A stretch of 64,000 nt of DNA from an uncultured Dysosmobacter sp. Its GTDB lineage: Bacteria; Bacillota; Clostridia; Oscillospirales; Oscillospiraceae. The translations under genes and the position numbers were made by a program. Under the pieces are notes generated by a model. The model worked only from the letters and a program-made list of their open reading frames with translations, was not told the origin of the DNA and ran no database searches. The stretch lies in NCBI RefSeq assembly GCF_947631165.1, contig NZ_CANRKH010000002.1:98319-162318 (forward strand). The letters are read 5' to 3'. Of this stretch, positions 34,902 through 44,426 are shown one piece after another (position 1 is the stretch's first letter; the number at the start of each line of letters is the position of its first letter).

Positions 34902-35618
34902 TCATGTTGCATTGAACAGACCGAAATCGTCGCGTTTTTTGGGGAGGGTCACAAGGAATTCTTTTTCCTTACCTGATAAAAAATCGTGATAGTATTCGTG
35001 GGAATATTCGCGGTATGTCTGTTCGAGAGAAACAAGAGAATACTTGCCCGATAAAGATTCAAGAAATGGGACGGCGTTCATCTTTATCCACGCGCAAAGA
35101 AAACTCTTTTTCCGCTTGTCGTCACTTGGCGGCACGGAATCCCAAACAGGGCCGTAAACAGGGTGGCAAGAAAGCATTTTGCGAAGTTTTTTGTCATTGC
35201 AGAGAGAAAGAAAACGGTCCTCGCATGGCGACGCTTTACAAAAGCCCGCTTCACAAAGCGATTGAAGGGCGGGCGAATTGTCCCATAAGACAGAAGAAGC
35301 CGCAAATTCAGTGAACCAAAAGTGAACCATAATGCGGCAGTATTCAATATGTACTTCAACCGGCAGTTGGTCAACGCGGGAACAAAAGTCGCGGTATTCC
35401 GAAAGCGAGAAACCGGCGGCGTTTTTCCCGTAAAAAATCAAACCTTTTTCAAGGTTCTTCCGATAGGAACAGGCGGAAGAATAGTCAAGATCGGGAATCA
35501 GACACCGGCCCGCGTCGGAACATTGACGGAACCGATGACAACAACCGAATGATTCAGAATCGGCGGCGGAGCCGCCAGCCGGGGACACAGAATCAAACAC
35601 GCTAATTTGTCCGTTCAT
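34902..35618 (-). CDS. Leftward accessory gene of unknown function
   Basis: 238 residues; ATG 35618 follows GGAGG on the minus strand. Cysteine- and serine-rich N-terminus, then a helical domain (CRIMVHFWFTEFAASSVLWD, KMLSCHPVYGPVWDSVPPSD). No recognised family. It lies against the flow of the late operon, has lower GC and its own promoter with a motif shared by two other leftward genes, so it is probably expressed in the lysogen (a moron). Confidence 0.7.
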   Translation of the reverse strand: MNGQISVFDSVSPAGGSAADSESFGCCHRFRQCSDAGRCLIPDLDYSSACSYRKNLEKGLIFYGKNAAGFSLSEYRDFCSRVDQLPVEVHIEYCRIMVHFWFTEFAASSVLWDNSPALQSLCEAGFCKASPCEDRFLSLCNDKKLRKMLSCHPVYGPVWDSVPPSDDKRKKSFLCAWIKMNAVPFLESLSGKYSLVSLEQTYREYSHEYYHDFLSGKEKEFLVTLPKKRDDFGLFNAT

Positions 35619-35654
35619 TTCGTTTACCTCCGTATGTGTTAATAACGCTAAAAA

Positions 35655-35704
35655 TTCCGACCTTTAGCACAATATATTAAAATATAAAAAAAGCGAAAAG
35701 TCAA
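35655..35704 (-). promoter_or_regulatory. Promoter and shared motif of the leftward gene at 34902
   Basis: Minus strand: TTGACT (35704-35699), 17-nt spacer, TTTAAT (35681-35676). Downstream lies the reverse complement of TTCCGACCTTTAGCACAAT (35655-35673). That 19-mer matches 18 of 19 bases of the site at 57932-57950. Confidence 0.65.
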
Positions 35705-35740
35705 GGACGGAGGGAACGGGAAAGGAGGTAAAGACAGAGA

Positions 35741-36229
35741 TTGACACCGTTACAACTGCTTGACGCGCTGGAAGTGTTCGTAAAGGACGAAACGAAGGAT
35801 ATTCTTTTGCCCGTCCGGGTGGACCGCAAGAGCGGGAAGCCGAAAGAGCGCCCGGCGGAGATTCACAAAATGCGCTTGCCGAACAAGGCGGCGGAGATCG
35901 AACGAATCCCCTATATCCTGTTGCAGTACATCAAAAGCACCGACACGCAGGAAGAGGGACAGCCCCCGGAAAGCACGTGCATGGTGCGAATCGTCGCGGC
36001 CACCTATTCGGAGAACAGCGAAGAGGGCGCAACGTGCGTCCTTAACCTGTTGACCCGGATTCGCATTGCCCTATTCCGGGACAACGTGATTGACGGGCGC
36101 TTTCTGCTGAAACCGCCCCTTGAAATGATCGTGTACCCGGACAGCACAGCCCCTTACTATTTGGGCGAAATGATGACCGAATGGGTCATGCCCGCAATCG
36201 AAAGTGAGGTTCAGAAAATATGGCAGTAA
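35741..36229 (+). CDS. Tail terminator / neck protein candidate
   Basis: 162 residues from TTG 35741 after AAAGGAGG. IPYILLQYIKSTDTQEEG followed by ATYSENSEEGATCVLNLLTR resembles short head-tail joining proteins found before the sheath gene in clostridial myophages. Exact role unproven. Confidence 0.55.
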   Translation: MTPLQLLDALEVFVKDETKDILLPVRVDRKSGKPKERPAEIHKMRLPNKAAEIERIPYILLQYIKSTDTQEEGQPPESTCMVRIVAATYSENSEEGATCVLNLLTRIRIALFRDNVIDGRFLLKPPLEMIVYPDSTAPYYLGEMMTEWVMPAIESEVQKIWQ

Positions 36230-36897
36230 TCAAATTCAAGAAAAACGCGGCCCGCGCCGACCTGTACGCGCTGGCCGTGGAAAACGGCGTTGCCGTGGAA
36301 GAGGACGCGGCCCGCTCCGCGATCATTGCCGCGCTGGAGGCCCACAACGCGCAGGAGGCCGCCGACGACGGCGGGGAAGGGAATTATACCACCCCCGCCG
36401 CTGACGGCGCGCAGGACGGCGCAGAGGCCGCGGGAGAGGCCAGCGGCGACACCGCCCACGCCTCCCCCGCTGGTGCGACCGACGAAGAGGCCCCGGACGG
36501 GAGCGAAGAGAGGGGAACGGGCGGCGGCGGAACGGAGGACCGCGCAGAGGACACCAGCGCGGGCACAGAGGACCGCGACGGCGGGAGCGGGACCGCAGAC
36601 ACCACCCCCGGCGGAGGGGCCGCAGAGAGCCGCACAGAGGCCGCAGACACGTTCGTTTATGTCGGCCCCTCCATTCCCCGCGGGCGGTTGCGGGCAAACG
36701 CGATCTTCCGGGGCAACCGGGAGGACGTGCTGGCCTACCTTGCCGACGTTGTGAAGGACTATCCGCAGGTGAAAAACCTGATCGTCCCCATCAACCGGCT
36801 GGCGTTCTATTCCGCGAGGGTCAAAACCCCCGGCAATATCGCGCACAAGCATTACAACGACATTATTTCGGCTATGAGCCGGAAAAGGGAGGTATAA
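36220..36897 (+). CDS. Low-complexity virion-associated protein
   Basis: 225 residues. A short N-terminal LEM/HeH-like helical segment (RADLYALAVENGVAVEEDAA), a ~90-residue Gly/Ala/Thr/Asp/Glu-rich region, and a compact C-terminal domain from FVYVGPSIPRGRLRANAIF. Directly before the sheath gene. Function unknown. Confidence 0.6.
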   Translation: MAVIKFKKNAARADLYALAVENGVAVEEDAARSAIIAALEAHNAQEAADDGGEGNYTTPAADGAQDGAEAAGEASGDTAHASPAGATDEEAPDGSEERGTGGGGTEDRAEDTSAGTEDRDGGSGTADTTPGGGAAESRTEAADTFVYVGPSIPRGRLRANAIFRGNREDVLAYLADVVKDYPQVKNLIVPINRLAFYSARVKTPGNIAHKHYNDIISAMSRKREV

Positions 36898-36900
36898 ACG

Positions 36901-38364
36901 ATGGCCGAATATTACCACGGCGTATCCACGCGACAGGTTGACACGTCGGTTTCGACCCCTGTTGAGGCCGATTGCGGCGTGCCGTTCGTCGTCGGTGTGG
37001 CCCCGGTCCATACCGTCGAGGACGGAAAGACCAACGAACCCATTATGTGCATGAGTTACGCGGAGGCCGTTTCCGCGCTGGGGTATTCTGACGACTGGCA
37101 GAAATACCCGATTTGCGAAATGATTTATTCGCAATTCCAGCTTTACGGCGTGGCCCCAGTCGTGTTCGTGAACGTGCTGGACCCGACGAAGCACAAAGAA
37201 ACCGTCGCCGAAACGAAATACCCCGTCGCCGACGGACAGGTTCTTTTGCCGTTCGAGGCGATCAAAACCAGCGTCAAGGTGAAGAACGAGGACGAAGGAA
37301 CGTCCGAGAAAAAGCCCTATTTCGTGGCCGGGGAGGATTACGACACCCTGTACGACGGAAAGAACCTGATCGTCGAAATTCTGGAGGGCGGCGGAATCAA
37401 GGCCGAAACCGGGGAACTGACAATCGGGTTCGACAAGGTGAAGCCCGACGGAGTGGAGAAGGGCGACATTATCGGCGGGTTCGACCCCGAAACGAAGAAA
37501 TATTCCGGGTTTGAACTGATCGACAAGGTTTTTCCGAAATACGGAATCGTCGTTGACCTGTTGCTGGCCCCCGGCTGGTCCCACGATTCGGAGGTTGCGG
37601 CGATCATGTCCGCAAAGGCCGCTTCCATCAATGGCGTGTTCGAGGGGAAAGCCCTTTGCGACATTGACACCGGCGAAGTGAAGCACTACGCCGACGCGCC
37701 CGCGTGGAAGAAGGGGAAGAACATCAACGCGAAAACACAAATCCTTTGCTGGCCCCTCTTCAAGCTGGGGGACCGGGTTTTTCACGCCTCCGTCGCCGCG
37801 GCGGGGCGAATGGGCCTGACCGATTCGGACAACGGCGGTTGCCCGGCGGAAAGCCCCTCCAACAAACTTTTGCAGATGGACAGCGCGGTTCTTGCCGACG
37901 GCACAGTTGTTCTGCTGGACCTCGATCAAGCAAACTACCTGAACAGCAACGGCATTGTTACCGCGCTGAACTTCATTGGCGGTTATGTGCTTTGGGGCGA
38001 CGAAACCGCCTGTTTCCCCGCGGACACGGACGTAAAGAACTACTTTATCAGCGTGTCCCGGACGTTCGGCTGGGTGGCGAATTCCCTTGTCCTGACCTAT
38101 TGGAGCAAGGTTGACCGCAAGATGACCCGGCGGCTGATCGACAGCATTGTTGATTCCGTGAATATTTGGCTGAACGGCCTTGTTTCGGAAGAGCAGTTGC
38201 TGGGCGGGCGCGTGGAATTCCGGGAGGACGAAAACACCGAAACCGCTTTGATGGCGGGCAAGGCTGTTTTCCACGTGTTTATCACCCCGCCCAGCCCGAT
38301 GAAGGAATGCGAATTCGTGCTTGAATACGACGTGGAGTACGTTTCCGCGGCGCTGACGGCATAA
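36901..38364 (+). CDS. Contractile tail sheath protein (P2 FI-like)
   Basis: 487 residues. GVPFVVGVAPVHTVEDGKTN, YSQFQLYGVAPVVFVNVLDP and the C-terminal ECEFVLEYDVEYVSAALTA are typical of FI-type sheaths. Shows the phage has a contractile tail. Confidence 0.93.
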   Translation: MAEYYHGVSTRQVDTSVSTPVEADCGVPFVVGVAPVHTVEDGKTNEPIMCMSYAEAVSALGYSDDWQKYPICEMIYSQFQLYGVAPVVFVNVLDPTKHKETVAETKYPVADGQVLLPFEAIKTSVKVKNEDEGTSEKKPYFVAGEDYDTLYDGKNLIVEILEGGGIKAETGELTIGFDKVKPDGVEKGDIIGGFDPETKKYSGFELIDKVFPKYGIVVDLLLAPGWSHDSEVAAIMSAKAASINGVFEGKALCDIDTGEVKHYADAPAWKKGKNINAKTQILCWPLFKLGDRVFHASVAAAGRMGLTDSDNGGCPAESPSNKLLQMDSAVLADGTVVLLDLDQANYLNSNGIVTALNFIGGYVLWGDETACFPADTDVKNYFISVSRTFGWVANSLVLTYWSKVDRKMTRRLIDSIVDSVNIWLNGLVSEEQLLGGRVEFREDENTETALMAGKAVFHVFITPPSPMKECEFVLEYDVEYVSAALTA

Positions 38365-38380
38365 AAGGGAGGGAAAGAAC

Positions 38381-38899
38381 ATGAAGGTTGACAACGGCAC
38401 AACCAACTTTGCCGTGTATGAGGACGCGACGGAGTTTTACGGCATGGCGGAAGTCACGCTTCCCGAAATCTCGCAGATCACGGAAGAGGTCAAGGGTGCG
38501 GGCATTTCCGGCGCGTTCAACGGCGCGTTCGTGGGTCATATCGAGGCTATGACCCTGACGCTTAATTTCCGTTCTGTCACGAAAGACGCGATCAAGCTGG
38601 CGGAGCCGCGGAATCACCAGCTTGACCTCCGCGCCGCCCAGCAAGCGTGGGACAACAGCGCGGGCCGGTTCGTGCAGACCGCCGTAAAACACGTCCTTAT
38701 GGTCACGCCGACGAAGTTTGCCCCCGGCAAGCTGGCCCCCGCCGCCTCCGCGGAAGCGTCCGGGGAATACGCCGTGACCTATTACGCGACCTACATTAAC
38801 GGCGTGAAGGTGCTGGAAATCGACATTCTGAACTTCAAATATGAGGTCAACGGGGTTGATTATCTGGCAGACGTTCGCAAGGCGCTGGGCAAGGCGTAA
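38381..38899 (+). CDS. Tail tube protein (P2 FII-like)
   Basis: 172 residues after GGGAGGG, right behind the sheath gene. GMAEVTLPEISQITEEVKGA and a terminal VNGVDYLADVRKALGKA match the P2 FII tube family. Confidence 0.92.
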   Translation: MKVDNGTTNFAVYEDATEFYGMAEVTLPEISQITEEVKGAGISGAFNGAFVGHIEAMTLTLNFRSVTKDAIKLAEPRNHQLDLRAAQQAWDNSAGRFVQTAVKHVLMVTPTKFAPGKLAPAASAEASGEYAVTYYATYINGVKVLEIDILNFKYEVNGVDYLADVRKALGKA

Positions 38900-38983
38900 C
38901 GAATACCCGGCGGGGGTTCTCCCCCGCCGGGATTTTCCTTTTTCTGTATCTGACAATCTGAAATCAAAACGGAGGAATTGAAC

Positions 38984-39394
38984 ATGAACGACAATACCGA
39001 AAAGACCGCCGGAATCGGCGCAGAACCGGCCACAGACGCGGCGGAGGCCGCGGCCCTTATCCCTATGCCCCCGGCGGAGAGCGCCGCCACAAAGCCTGAC
39101 GCGGGCGTTTACAAGCACGTTTTCCGAAAGCCGTTCGAGTATGAGGGCCGGACCTATACGGAACTGACCTTTGATTTCGCGCGGCTGACGGGCCGGGACA
39201 TGGTGGCAATCGAAACCGAAATGCAACAGAACAACGAATACGCGATTGCACCGGAAATCTCCGCGAACTATCAATGCAAAATCGCGGCGCGGGCCGCGAA
39301 GATCGGAAGCGACGTGCTGGAGGCTATGCCCCTGAACGACTTTAACAAGATCACTTCCGCGGTCCGCCGTTTTTTAACGGAATCGGGCTATTAA
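38984..39394 (+). CDS. Tail assembly chaperone (gpE-like, short form)
   Basis: 136 residues from ATG 38984 after GGAGG. YKHVFRKPFEYEGRTYTELT, DFARLTGRDMVAIETEMQ and a terminal VRRFLTESGY match the gp41/gpE tail chaperones. It lies between tube and tape measure, as required for chaperoning tape measure assembly. A slippery heptamer near its end allows an extended form. Confidence 0.85.
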   Translation: MNDNTEKTAGIGAEPATDAAEAAALIPMPPAESAATKPDAGVYKHVFRKPFEYEGRTYTELTFDFARLTGRDMVAIETEMQQNNEYAIAPEISANYQCKIAARAAKIGSDVLEAMPLNDFNKITSAVRRFLTESGY

Positions 39395-39561
39395 AGCAAA
39401 GCCCGGCCCGATGGTGGCGGCGGGAAACCTACCGAATGGCGCAAGCGACATTCACCGGGATTCCCTTTTTTCTCGATATGACGCACGAAGAGTTTTCGAC
39501 GTGGATTCGGGACGTGAACGCCGCTTATGAAGAGGACAAAAGAAGGGCGGGCCGACAGTAA
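39370..39561 (+). other. Programmed -1 frameshift site and gpE' extension
   Basis: The heptamer T TTT TTA (39370-39376) lies in the correct zero-frame phase. A -1 slip leads straight into an open frame to the TAA at 39559-39561, continuing NGIGLLKQSPARWWRRETY and ending with WIRDVNAAYEEDKRRAGRQ. P2 E/E' and lambda G/GT use the same device. No independent strong ribosome site is visible for the extension. Confidence 0.8.
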
Positions 39562-39581
39562 CGCCGGTCCGCCCTTTTGGG

Positions 39582-40148
39582 TCATTCGTTCAGCATGGAA
39601 TAAAAATCGTCCTCCGATATAATGGCGATCTTGCGGCCCTTTTTCTGCAAATCAACCGCCTTTTGAACCTTGCGGGAGGCAACACCGCCGTTCATTTCAG
39701 ACCATTCTTGCGACCCCAAAACAAGAATATCCATCGTGTTTACGGGGTTGTCGGAGGTCAACCCGCCGCGCTTCCTAACTTCAAAAAGTGCTTCCGGGCG
39801 CTCCATGCGGAACAAATCGCCCGTAATGACAACGGTTTTGTCACGGAAGGGGCTTTTCTGTATGGCATTCAGGCGGGCGGCGGCATAATCGGGAAGCGCG
39901 CCGAACCGCTTTGCAAGTTTATAAGCGGCGACGACACAACGCCCGGCCCCTATGCTCCAAAAGAAATTACCCAGCGTCACGTAGAAGTCGAATTCTGGAA
40001 TCACGGCACGGAAGGAACCGGCAAGCGCGGTCATCTCACATTCAAGCTGGCCATAGCCGGAATTTGTGTTGAACATGGAAGAAAACGTGTTTGCGGGCTT
40101 GAAAAAACCGGGGCTTTCCTCTTGATAATACGTGATTTCGCCGAACAT
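39582..40148 (-). CDS. Leftward BRCT-domain accessory gene
   Basis: 188 residues. The C-terminal ~90 residues form a BRCT domain like that of DNA ligase: FRDKTVVITGDLFRMERPEA, RKRGGLTSDNPVNTMDILVL and KGRKIAIISEDDFYSML. The N-terminal half has no recognised motif. A DNA-binding or phosphopeptide role is possible. It is inserted between tail chaperone and tape measure, with its own promoter, so it is a moron. Confidence 0.8.
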   Translation of the reverse strand: MFGEITYYQEESPGFFKPANTFSSMFNTNSGYGQLECEMTALAGSFRAVIPEFDFYVTLGNFFWSIGAGRCVVAAYKLAKRFGALPDYAAARLNAIQKSPFRDKTVVITGDLFRMERPEALFEVRKRGGLTSDNPVNTMDILVLGSQEWSEMNGGVASRKVQKAVDLQKKGRKIAIISEDDFYSMLNE

Positions 40149-40185
40149 GGCATAACCTCCATTCTTGTGTTGTTGTTCGGAAAAA

Positions 40186-40236
40186 TTCTTATCTTTAACA
40201 CATCATAATTAAAATACAAAAAATGCGAATTGTCAA
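40186..40236 (-). promoter_or_regulatory. Promoter and shared motif of the BRCT gene
   Basis: Minus strand: TTGACA (40236-40231), 17-nt spacer, TTTAAT (40213-40208), followed by the reverse complement of TATCTTTAACACAT (40190-40203). The core CTTTARCACA is shared with the promoters at 35655 and 57932. Confidence 0.65.
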
Positions 40237-40253
40237 GAAGGGAGGGAAACGCG

Positions 40254-43193
40254 GTGGCAAGCCGGAAGGAATATGAATTTTTGTTCAGGCTTAGAGCGTC
40301 GCTGGGCGACGATTTCAACGGTTCTTTCAAATCGGCTATGAGTACGGCAAATAAACTGAAAACGTCGATTCAGGCCGTGCAAAAGGTCCAACGCGACGTA
40401 TCTTCCTACCAAAAGCAGAAAGAGGCCGTCGAGGGCAACCGGCAAAAGCTGGAACAGTTGAAACAGGAACACGACCGGCTACAAGCGGAAATTCAGCAAA
40501 CCGAAGAGCCGACGGAGGCTTTGCGAAAAAAGTTTGAACGCTGTGAAAAGCAGATTGCCGACACGACCGCAAAGCTGGAGGCGCAGGAAAGACAGCTTTC
40601 CGAAACCTCCGAAGAGTTGCGGAAAGCGGGAATCAATACCGATAATCTTTCGGAGGACACCGCCGGGCTGAAAAAGCAGTATGACACACTTAAAGATCAG
40701 CAAAGCAAGTTTGCAAATCTCAGCGAAGCAATCGAAAAGAACAAGCAGAGAGTTTCGGAACTGAAAACGGAACTGACAAAGGCGACAGCGGTTGCGGGAG
40801 CCGCCGCCGCCGCGTTCTACAAGGTTTTCATTACCCCTTCCGCTAACTTTCAAGAGCAAATGTCCACGGTCAAGGCGATTTCCGGCGCGTCGGCGGGAGA
40901 AATGGAGGATTTGACCGCCCTTGCTAAAGAAATGGGCGCGACAACGAAATTCACCGCCGTTGAAGCCGGGGAAGCCCTCGAATATATGGCTATGGCGGGC
41001 TGGGGAACCTCCGACATGATGAACGGCCTTGCCGGGGTGATGAACCTTGCCGCCGCTTCCGGCGAAGAGTTGGGGACGGTTTCGGACATTGTGACGGACG
41101 CAATGACCGCGTTCGGAATGGGCGCGGAGGAATCGCAGAGGTTCGCAGACGTGCTGGCGGCGACGGCCACGAATGCAAATACAGACGTTGGCACTATGGG
41201 CGAAACCTTCAAGCAGACCGCCGCGCTTGCGGGCGCTATGGGCTATACGATTGAGGACATGAGCGTTGCAATCGGCCTTATGGCGAACGCGGGAATCAAG
41301 GGGTCAAAATCCGGCACGTCCCTAAAGAACATCATTACGAATCTTGCGGACCCCACCGACGAAGTGGCCGCGGCTATGGAAACGCTGGGGGTTTCCCTTG
41401 TGAACACCGACGGAACCGCGAAAGAGTTTCAAGAGGTCATGGGGGAATTGCGCGGCGCGTTCGGCGGATTGTCGGAGGCGGAAAAGGCCGCGTATGCCTC
41501 CACGATTGCGGGAAAGCAGGGCATGGCCGGTTTGCTGTCCCTTGTGAACGCTTCCGCGGCGGACTATGACAAGCTGTACGAATCTATCAACAACTGTTCC
41601 GGCGCGGCTGAACAGATGGCAAACACCCGGCTGGACAACCTGAACGGCGATATTACGCTTATGCAATCCGCTTGGGAGGGGCTGGCAACTACCGTCGGCG
41701 ACCTCTTTAACGGGACGTTGCGGGACACCGTGCAGAACCTAACCGGCGTGATCGGGAAGGTCAATGAATGGGTACAGGCGAACCCCGAAACGGCGGCGAC
41801 GATTGTTAAAGTTATCGGCGCTTTACTTGCGCTGAACGTGGGAATCAAGGCGGGTCAACTTGCGTTCGGCTTAATAAAAGGCAAGGCGCTTGAAGCGGCA
41901 ATGGCGTTCCTTAAATTTCAGATCAACGGAGGAATTGCGGGCGCAATGGCGAGCGCATGGGCAAAAGTCGCCGGAATCGCCGGAACGGTCACATCGGCGC
42001 TGGGAAAAGCGTTCGCGTTCCTTACTTCCACGACTGGACTTGTGGTAATTGGAATCGTCGCCTTGATTGCTGTAATCGTTCTGGTTGTGAAGCATTGGGA
42101 CACGGTAAAGGCCGTCGCCCTCGAAGTATGGGAGAAGATCAAAGAGGCATGGGGCGCGGCCTCCGCGTGGTTCGCGGAGGTATGGGAGAAGATCAAGGCC
42201 CCATTCGTCGCCGCCGCACAGTGGTTCAACGACAACGTGATTCAGCCGATTATTACTATTTTCGGCCCGATTGTCGAAAAAATCGGCGAAATTTTCGCTA
42301 AATTGTGGGAGATTGCGACCGCCCTTTTCTCCGTCGCGGCACAGTGGTTCAACGACAACGTGGTTCAGCCGATCATATCCGTGTTTTCGGGAATCGTCGA
42401 ATCCGTCGGCGGGTTCTTTTCCGGGTTGTGGGCGCGCATAGTGGAAATTTTCTCCGCCGCGGCAACGTGGTTCGGCGAAAAATTTTCGGAGGCATGGGCG
42501 GCAATTCAAGCCGTTTTCGCGCCCGTCGGCGAATTTTTCGCCGGTATTTGGTCCACGATCAAGGAGCAATTTACCGCAATCGGAACGGCAATCGGCGACG
42601 CGGTGAGCGGCGCTTTCCGGGCCGTGGTAAACGCGATTATCACATTCGCAGAAAGCAAAATCAATTTTTTCATCAACGGGATAAATTCAGTGATCGGGCT
42701 GGTGAACAAGATTCCCGGCGTGAGCATTTCGCCGCTGACCCCGCTGGCAATCCCCAGGCTGGCCACGGGTTCGCCCCGGACCCCCGGAACCTTTATTGCG
42801 GGCGAAGCGGGCGCGGAACTTATCACCAACGCCCGGAACAGGACCGTTTACACCGCGGCGCAGACGGGACAGCTTATGCAGAACAACGCGACAATCGTTG
42901 CCCTTGCCCCTGCCCTGCTTGCGGCAATCGCAGAAATGCGGCGGAGCGGGAACGGCGGACGGCCCGGCGGCGGAGGAAACCCGGACGGCGTGAACGCCCC
43001 GACCGTGACGGCGGGAACCTCCCGGCAAACGTCGGTTGTGATTCACAGCGCCCCGGTTTTCCATGTCGGGAGCGAAGCACAGGCGCGGGACATTGAAGAA
43101 ACCTTGCGCCAGCACGATGAAGCGTTGATGGAGGAATTCGACGAACGCTTGCGGCAAAGAGAAGAGGACGAAAGGCGGCGGAGGTATGACTAA
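40254..43193 (+). CDS. Tail tape measure protein
   Basis: 979 residues from GTG 40254 after GGGAGGG. An N-terminal coiled coil (~residues 25-170), then a TMP core (ALEYMAMAGWGTSDMMNGLA, IKGSKSGTSLKNIITNL), membrane-like segments near 570-610, tryptophan-rich repeats (AAQWFNDNVIQPIITIFGP and a near copy) and a C-terminal linker. It sets tail length and may help DNA delivery. Confidence 0.93.
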   Translation: MASRKEYEFLFRLRASLGDDFNGSFKSAMSTANKLKTSIQAVQKVQRDVSSYQKQKEAVEGNRQKLEQLKQEHDRLQAEIQQTEEPTEALRKKFERCEKQIADTTAKLEAQERQLSETSEELRKAGINTDNLSEDTAGLKKQYDTLKDQQSKFANLSEAIEKNKQRVSELKTELTKATAVAGAAAAAFYKVFITPSANFQEQMSTVKAISGASAGEMEDLTALAKEMGATTKFTAVEAGEALEYMAMAGWGTSDMMNGLAGVMNLAAASGEELGTVSDIVTDAMTAFGMGAEESQRFADVLAATATNANTDVGTMGETFKQTAALAGAMGYTIEDMSVAIGLMANAGIKGSKSGTSLKNIITNLADPTDEVAAAMETLGVSLVNTDGTAKEFQEVMGELRGAFGGLSEAEKAAYASTIAGKQGMAGLLSLVNASAADYDKLYESINNCSGAAEQMANTRLDNLNGDITLMQSAWEGLATTVGDLFNGTLRDTVQNLTGVIGKVNEWVQANPETAATIVKVIGALLALNVGIKAGQLAFGLIKGKALEAAMAFLKFQINGGIAGAMASAWAKVAGIAGTVTSALGKAFAFLTSTTGLVVIGIVALIAVIVLVVKHWDTVKAVALEVWEKIKEAWGAASAWFAEVWEKIKAPFVAAAQWFNDNVIQPIITIFGPIVEKIGEIFAKLWEIATALFSVAAQWFNDNVVQPIISVFSGIVESVGGFFSGLWARIVEIFSAAATWFGEKFSEAWAAIQAVFAPVGEFFAGIWSTIKEQFTAIGTAIGDAVSGAFRAVVNAIITFAESKINFFINGINSVIGLVNKIPGVSISPLTPLAIPRLATGSPRTPGTFIAGEAGAELITNARNRTVYTAAQTGQLMQNNATIVALAPALLAAIAEMRRSGNGGRPGGGGNPDGVNAPTVTAGTSRQTSVVIHSAPVFHVGSEAQARDIEETLRQHDEALMEEFDERLRQREEDERRRRYD

Positions 43194-43395
43194 ATACACG
43201 ACCATTGCCGGGGATATGTGGGACGGAATCGCCTATAAAACGCTGGGCGACGAAGCGTACACCGACAAGATCATAAAGGCGAACCCGCAATTCCGCCGCC
43301 TCTTCATCTTCCCCGCGGGGGTCACGCTGTCCATCCCGGACCCTGACCCCCGCGTTTCGGCGGAGTTGCCGCCGTGGAAGCGGGTGGCGAAATGA
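43186..43395 (+). CDS. Tail protein X (P2 gpX-like, LysM-type)
   Basis: 69 residues, overlapping the tape measure gene. GDMWDGIAYKTLGDEAYTDK and IFPAGVTLSIPDP form the short LysM-like fold of P2 gpX. Confidence 0.88.
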   Translation: MTKYTTIAGDMWDGIAYKTLGDEAYTDKIIKANPQFRRLFIFPAGVTLSIPDPDPRVSAELPPWKRVAK

Positions 43396-44426
43396 ACGCA
43401 CGCAGAACGGAAGTCCGGGTGATTTTCGACGGCGCGGACATTACGCCGGACGCGAACAAGTATTTGCAATCGCTGTCCTACACGGACAACGAAGAGGACA
43501 AAACGGACGATCTACAAATCACGATGGATGACCGGGAAGGGGTATGGCTGGGAAGCTGGCTTAATACCCCTTCCGCCGGGAAAGGCACGGAGATTTCGGC
43601 GGTCATCATCCAGCGAAATTGGGATTCCGACGGGAAAGACCGGGTGCTGGATTGCGGGACGTTCGAGGTTGACACCGTGGACGGGTCCGGCCCGCCCGCG
43701 AAAGTCACCATCAAGGGAACGTCAATCCCGCACACGTCCACGGCCCGGACGCAGAAAAAAACGCAGGCATGGGAGCAAATCAATCTTTCAGCGATTGCAA
43801 ACGAAATCGCCGGGCGGAACGGCCTTGCCTGTATGTTTCTTTCGCCCTCCGACCCGTATTACACCCGGAAGGAACAGTTGCAGGAATCCGACATTACCTT
43901 TTTGCAGAGGCTTTGCAAGGCCGCGGGAATCAGCCTGAAAGTGACCGCAAAAATGATCGTGCTTTTCGACGAAGCGGAGTTTGAAGGTCAAGCCGCGGTG
44001 CGGACCATCAAAAAGGGCGAAGCGGACGTAAAAAGCTGGTCATTCTCCACAAGCACGCACGACGCGGCATACAGCAAATGCCACGTGTCCTATACAGACC
44101 CGGCCACGGCGACGACCATTGAATACACGTACACCCCGCGGGACGCGGACAAATCCGGGCAAGTGCTGGAGATCAACGAAAAGGTCAACAGCCGGGAAGA
44201 GGCCCGGCAACTTGCTATGAAGCGCCTACGGCAAAAGAACAAAGGCGAATTCAAAGCGTCGTTCGGCCTGACCGGGGACGCGCGGCTGGTTGCGGGGGTG
44301 AACGTGGAGGTTTCGGGATATGGAGCGTTCGACGGGAAATACATCATCGAAACCGCGGCGCATTCCATTTCGCGGAGCGGGTATAAAACCGACCTGACCT
44401 TGCGCCGGGTGCTGGAGGGCTACTAA
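43392..44426 (+). CDS. Baseplate hub / late control protein D (P2 gpD-like)
   Basis: 344 residues from ATG 43392, overlapping gpX by 4 nt. FLQRLCKAAGISLKVTAKMI and YTDNEEDKTDDLQITMDDRE match the gpD hub family that joins tube to spike. Confidence 0.88.
   Translation: MNARRTEVRVIFDGADITPDANKYLQSLSYTDNEEDKTDDLQITMDDREGVWLGSWLNTPSAGKGTEISAVIIQRNWDSDGKDRVLDCGTFEVDTVDGSGPPAKVTIKGTSIPHTSTARTQKKTQAWEQINLSAIANEIAGRNGLACMFLSPSDPYYTRKEQLQESDITFLQRLCKAAGISLKVTAKMIVLFDEAEFEGQAAVRTIKKGEADVKSWSFSTSTHDAAYSKCHVSYTDPATATTIEYTYTPRDADKSGQVLEINEKVNSREEARQLAMKRLRQKNKGEFKASFGLTGDARLVAGVNVEVSGYGAFDGKYIIETAAHSISRSGYKTDLTLRRVLEGY

Noticed and set aside
36211..38406. 731-residue minus-strand frame opposite the sheath gene
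   Set aside because: Antisense shadow of the sheath and its neighbour.
40254..43193. Near-identical tryptophan-rich segments in the tape measure gene as a DGR-like or mobile repeat
   Set aside because: Internal repeats are normal for tape measure proteins and show no adenine bias.
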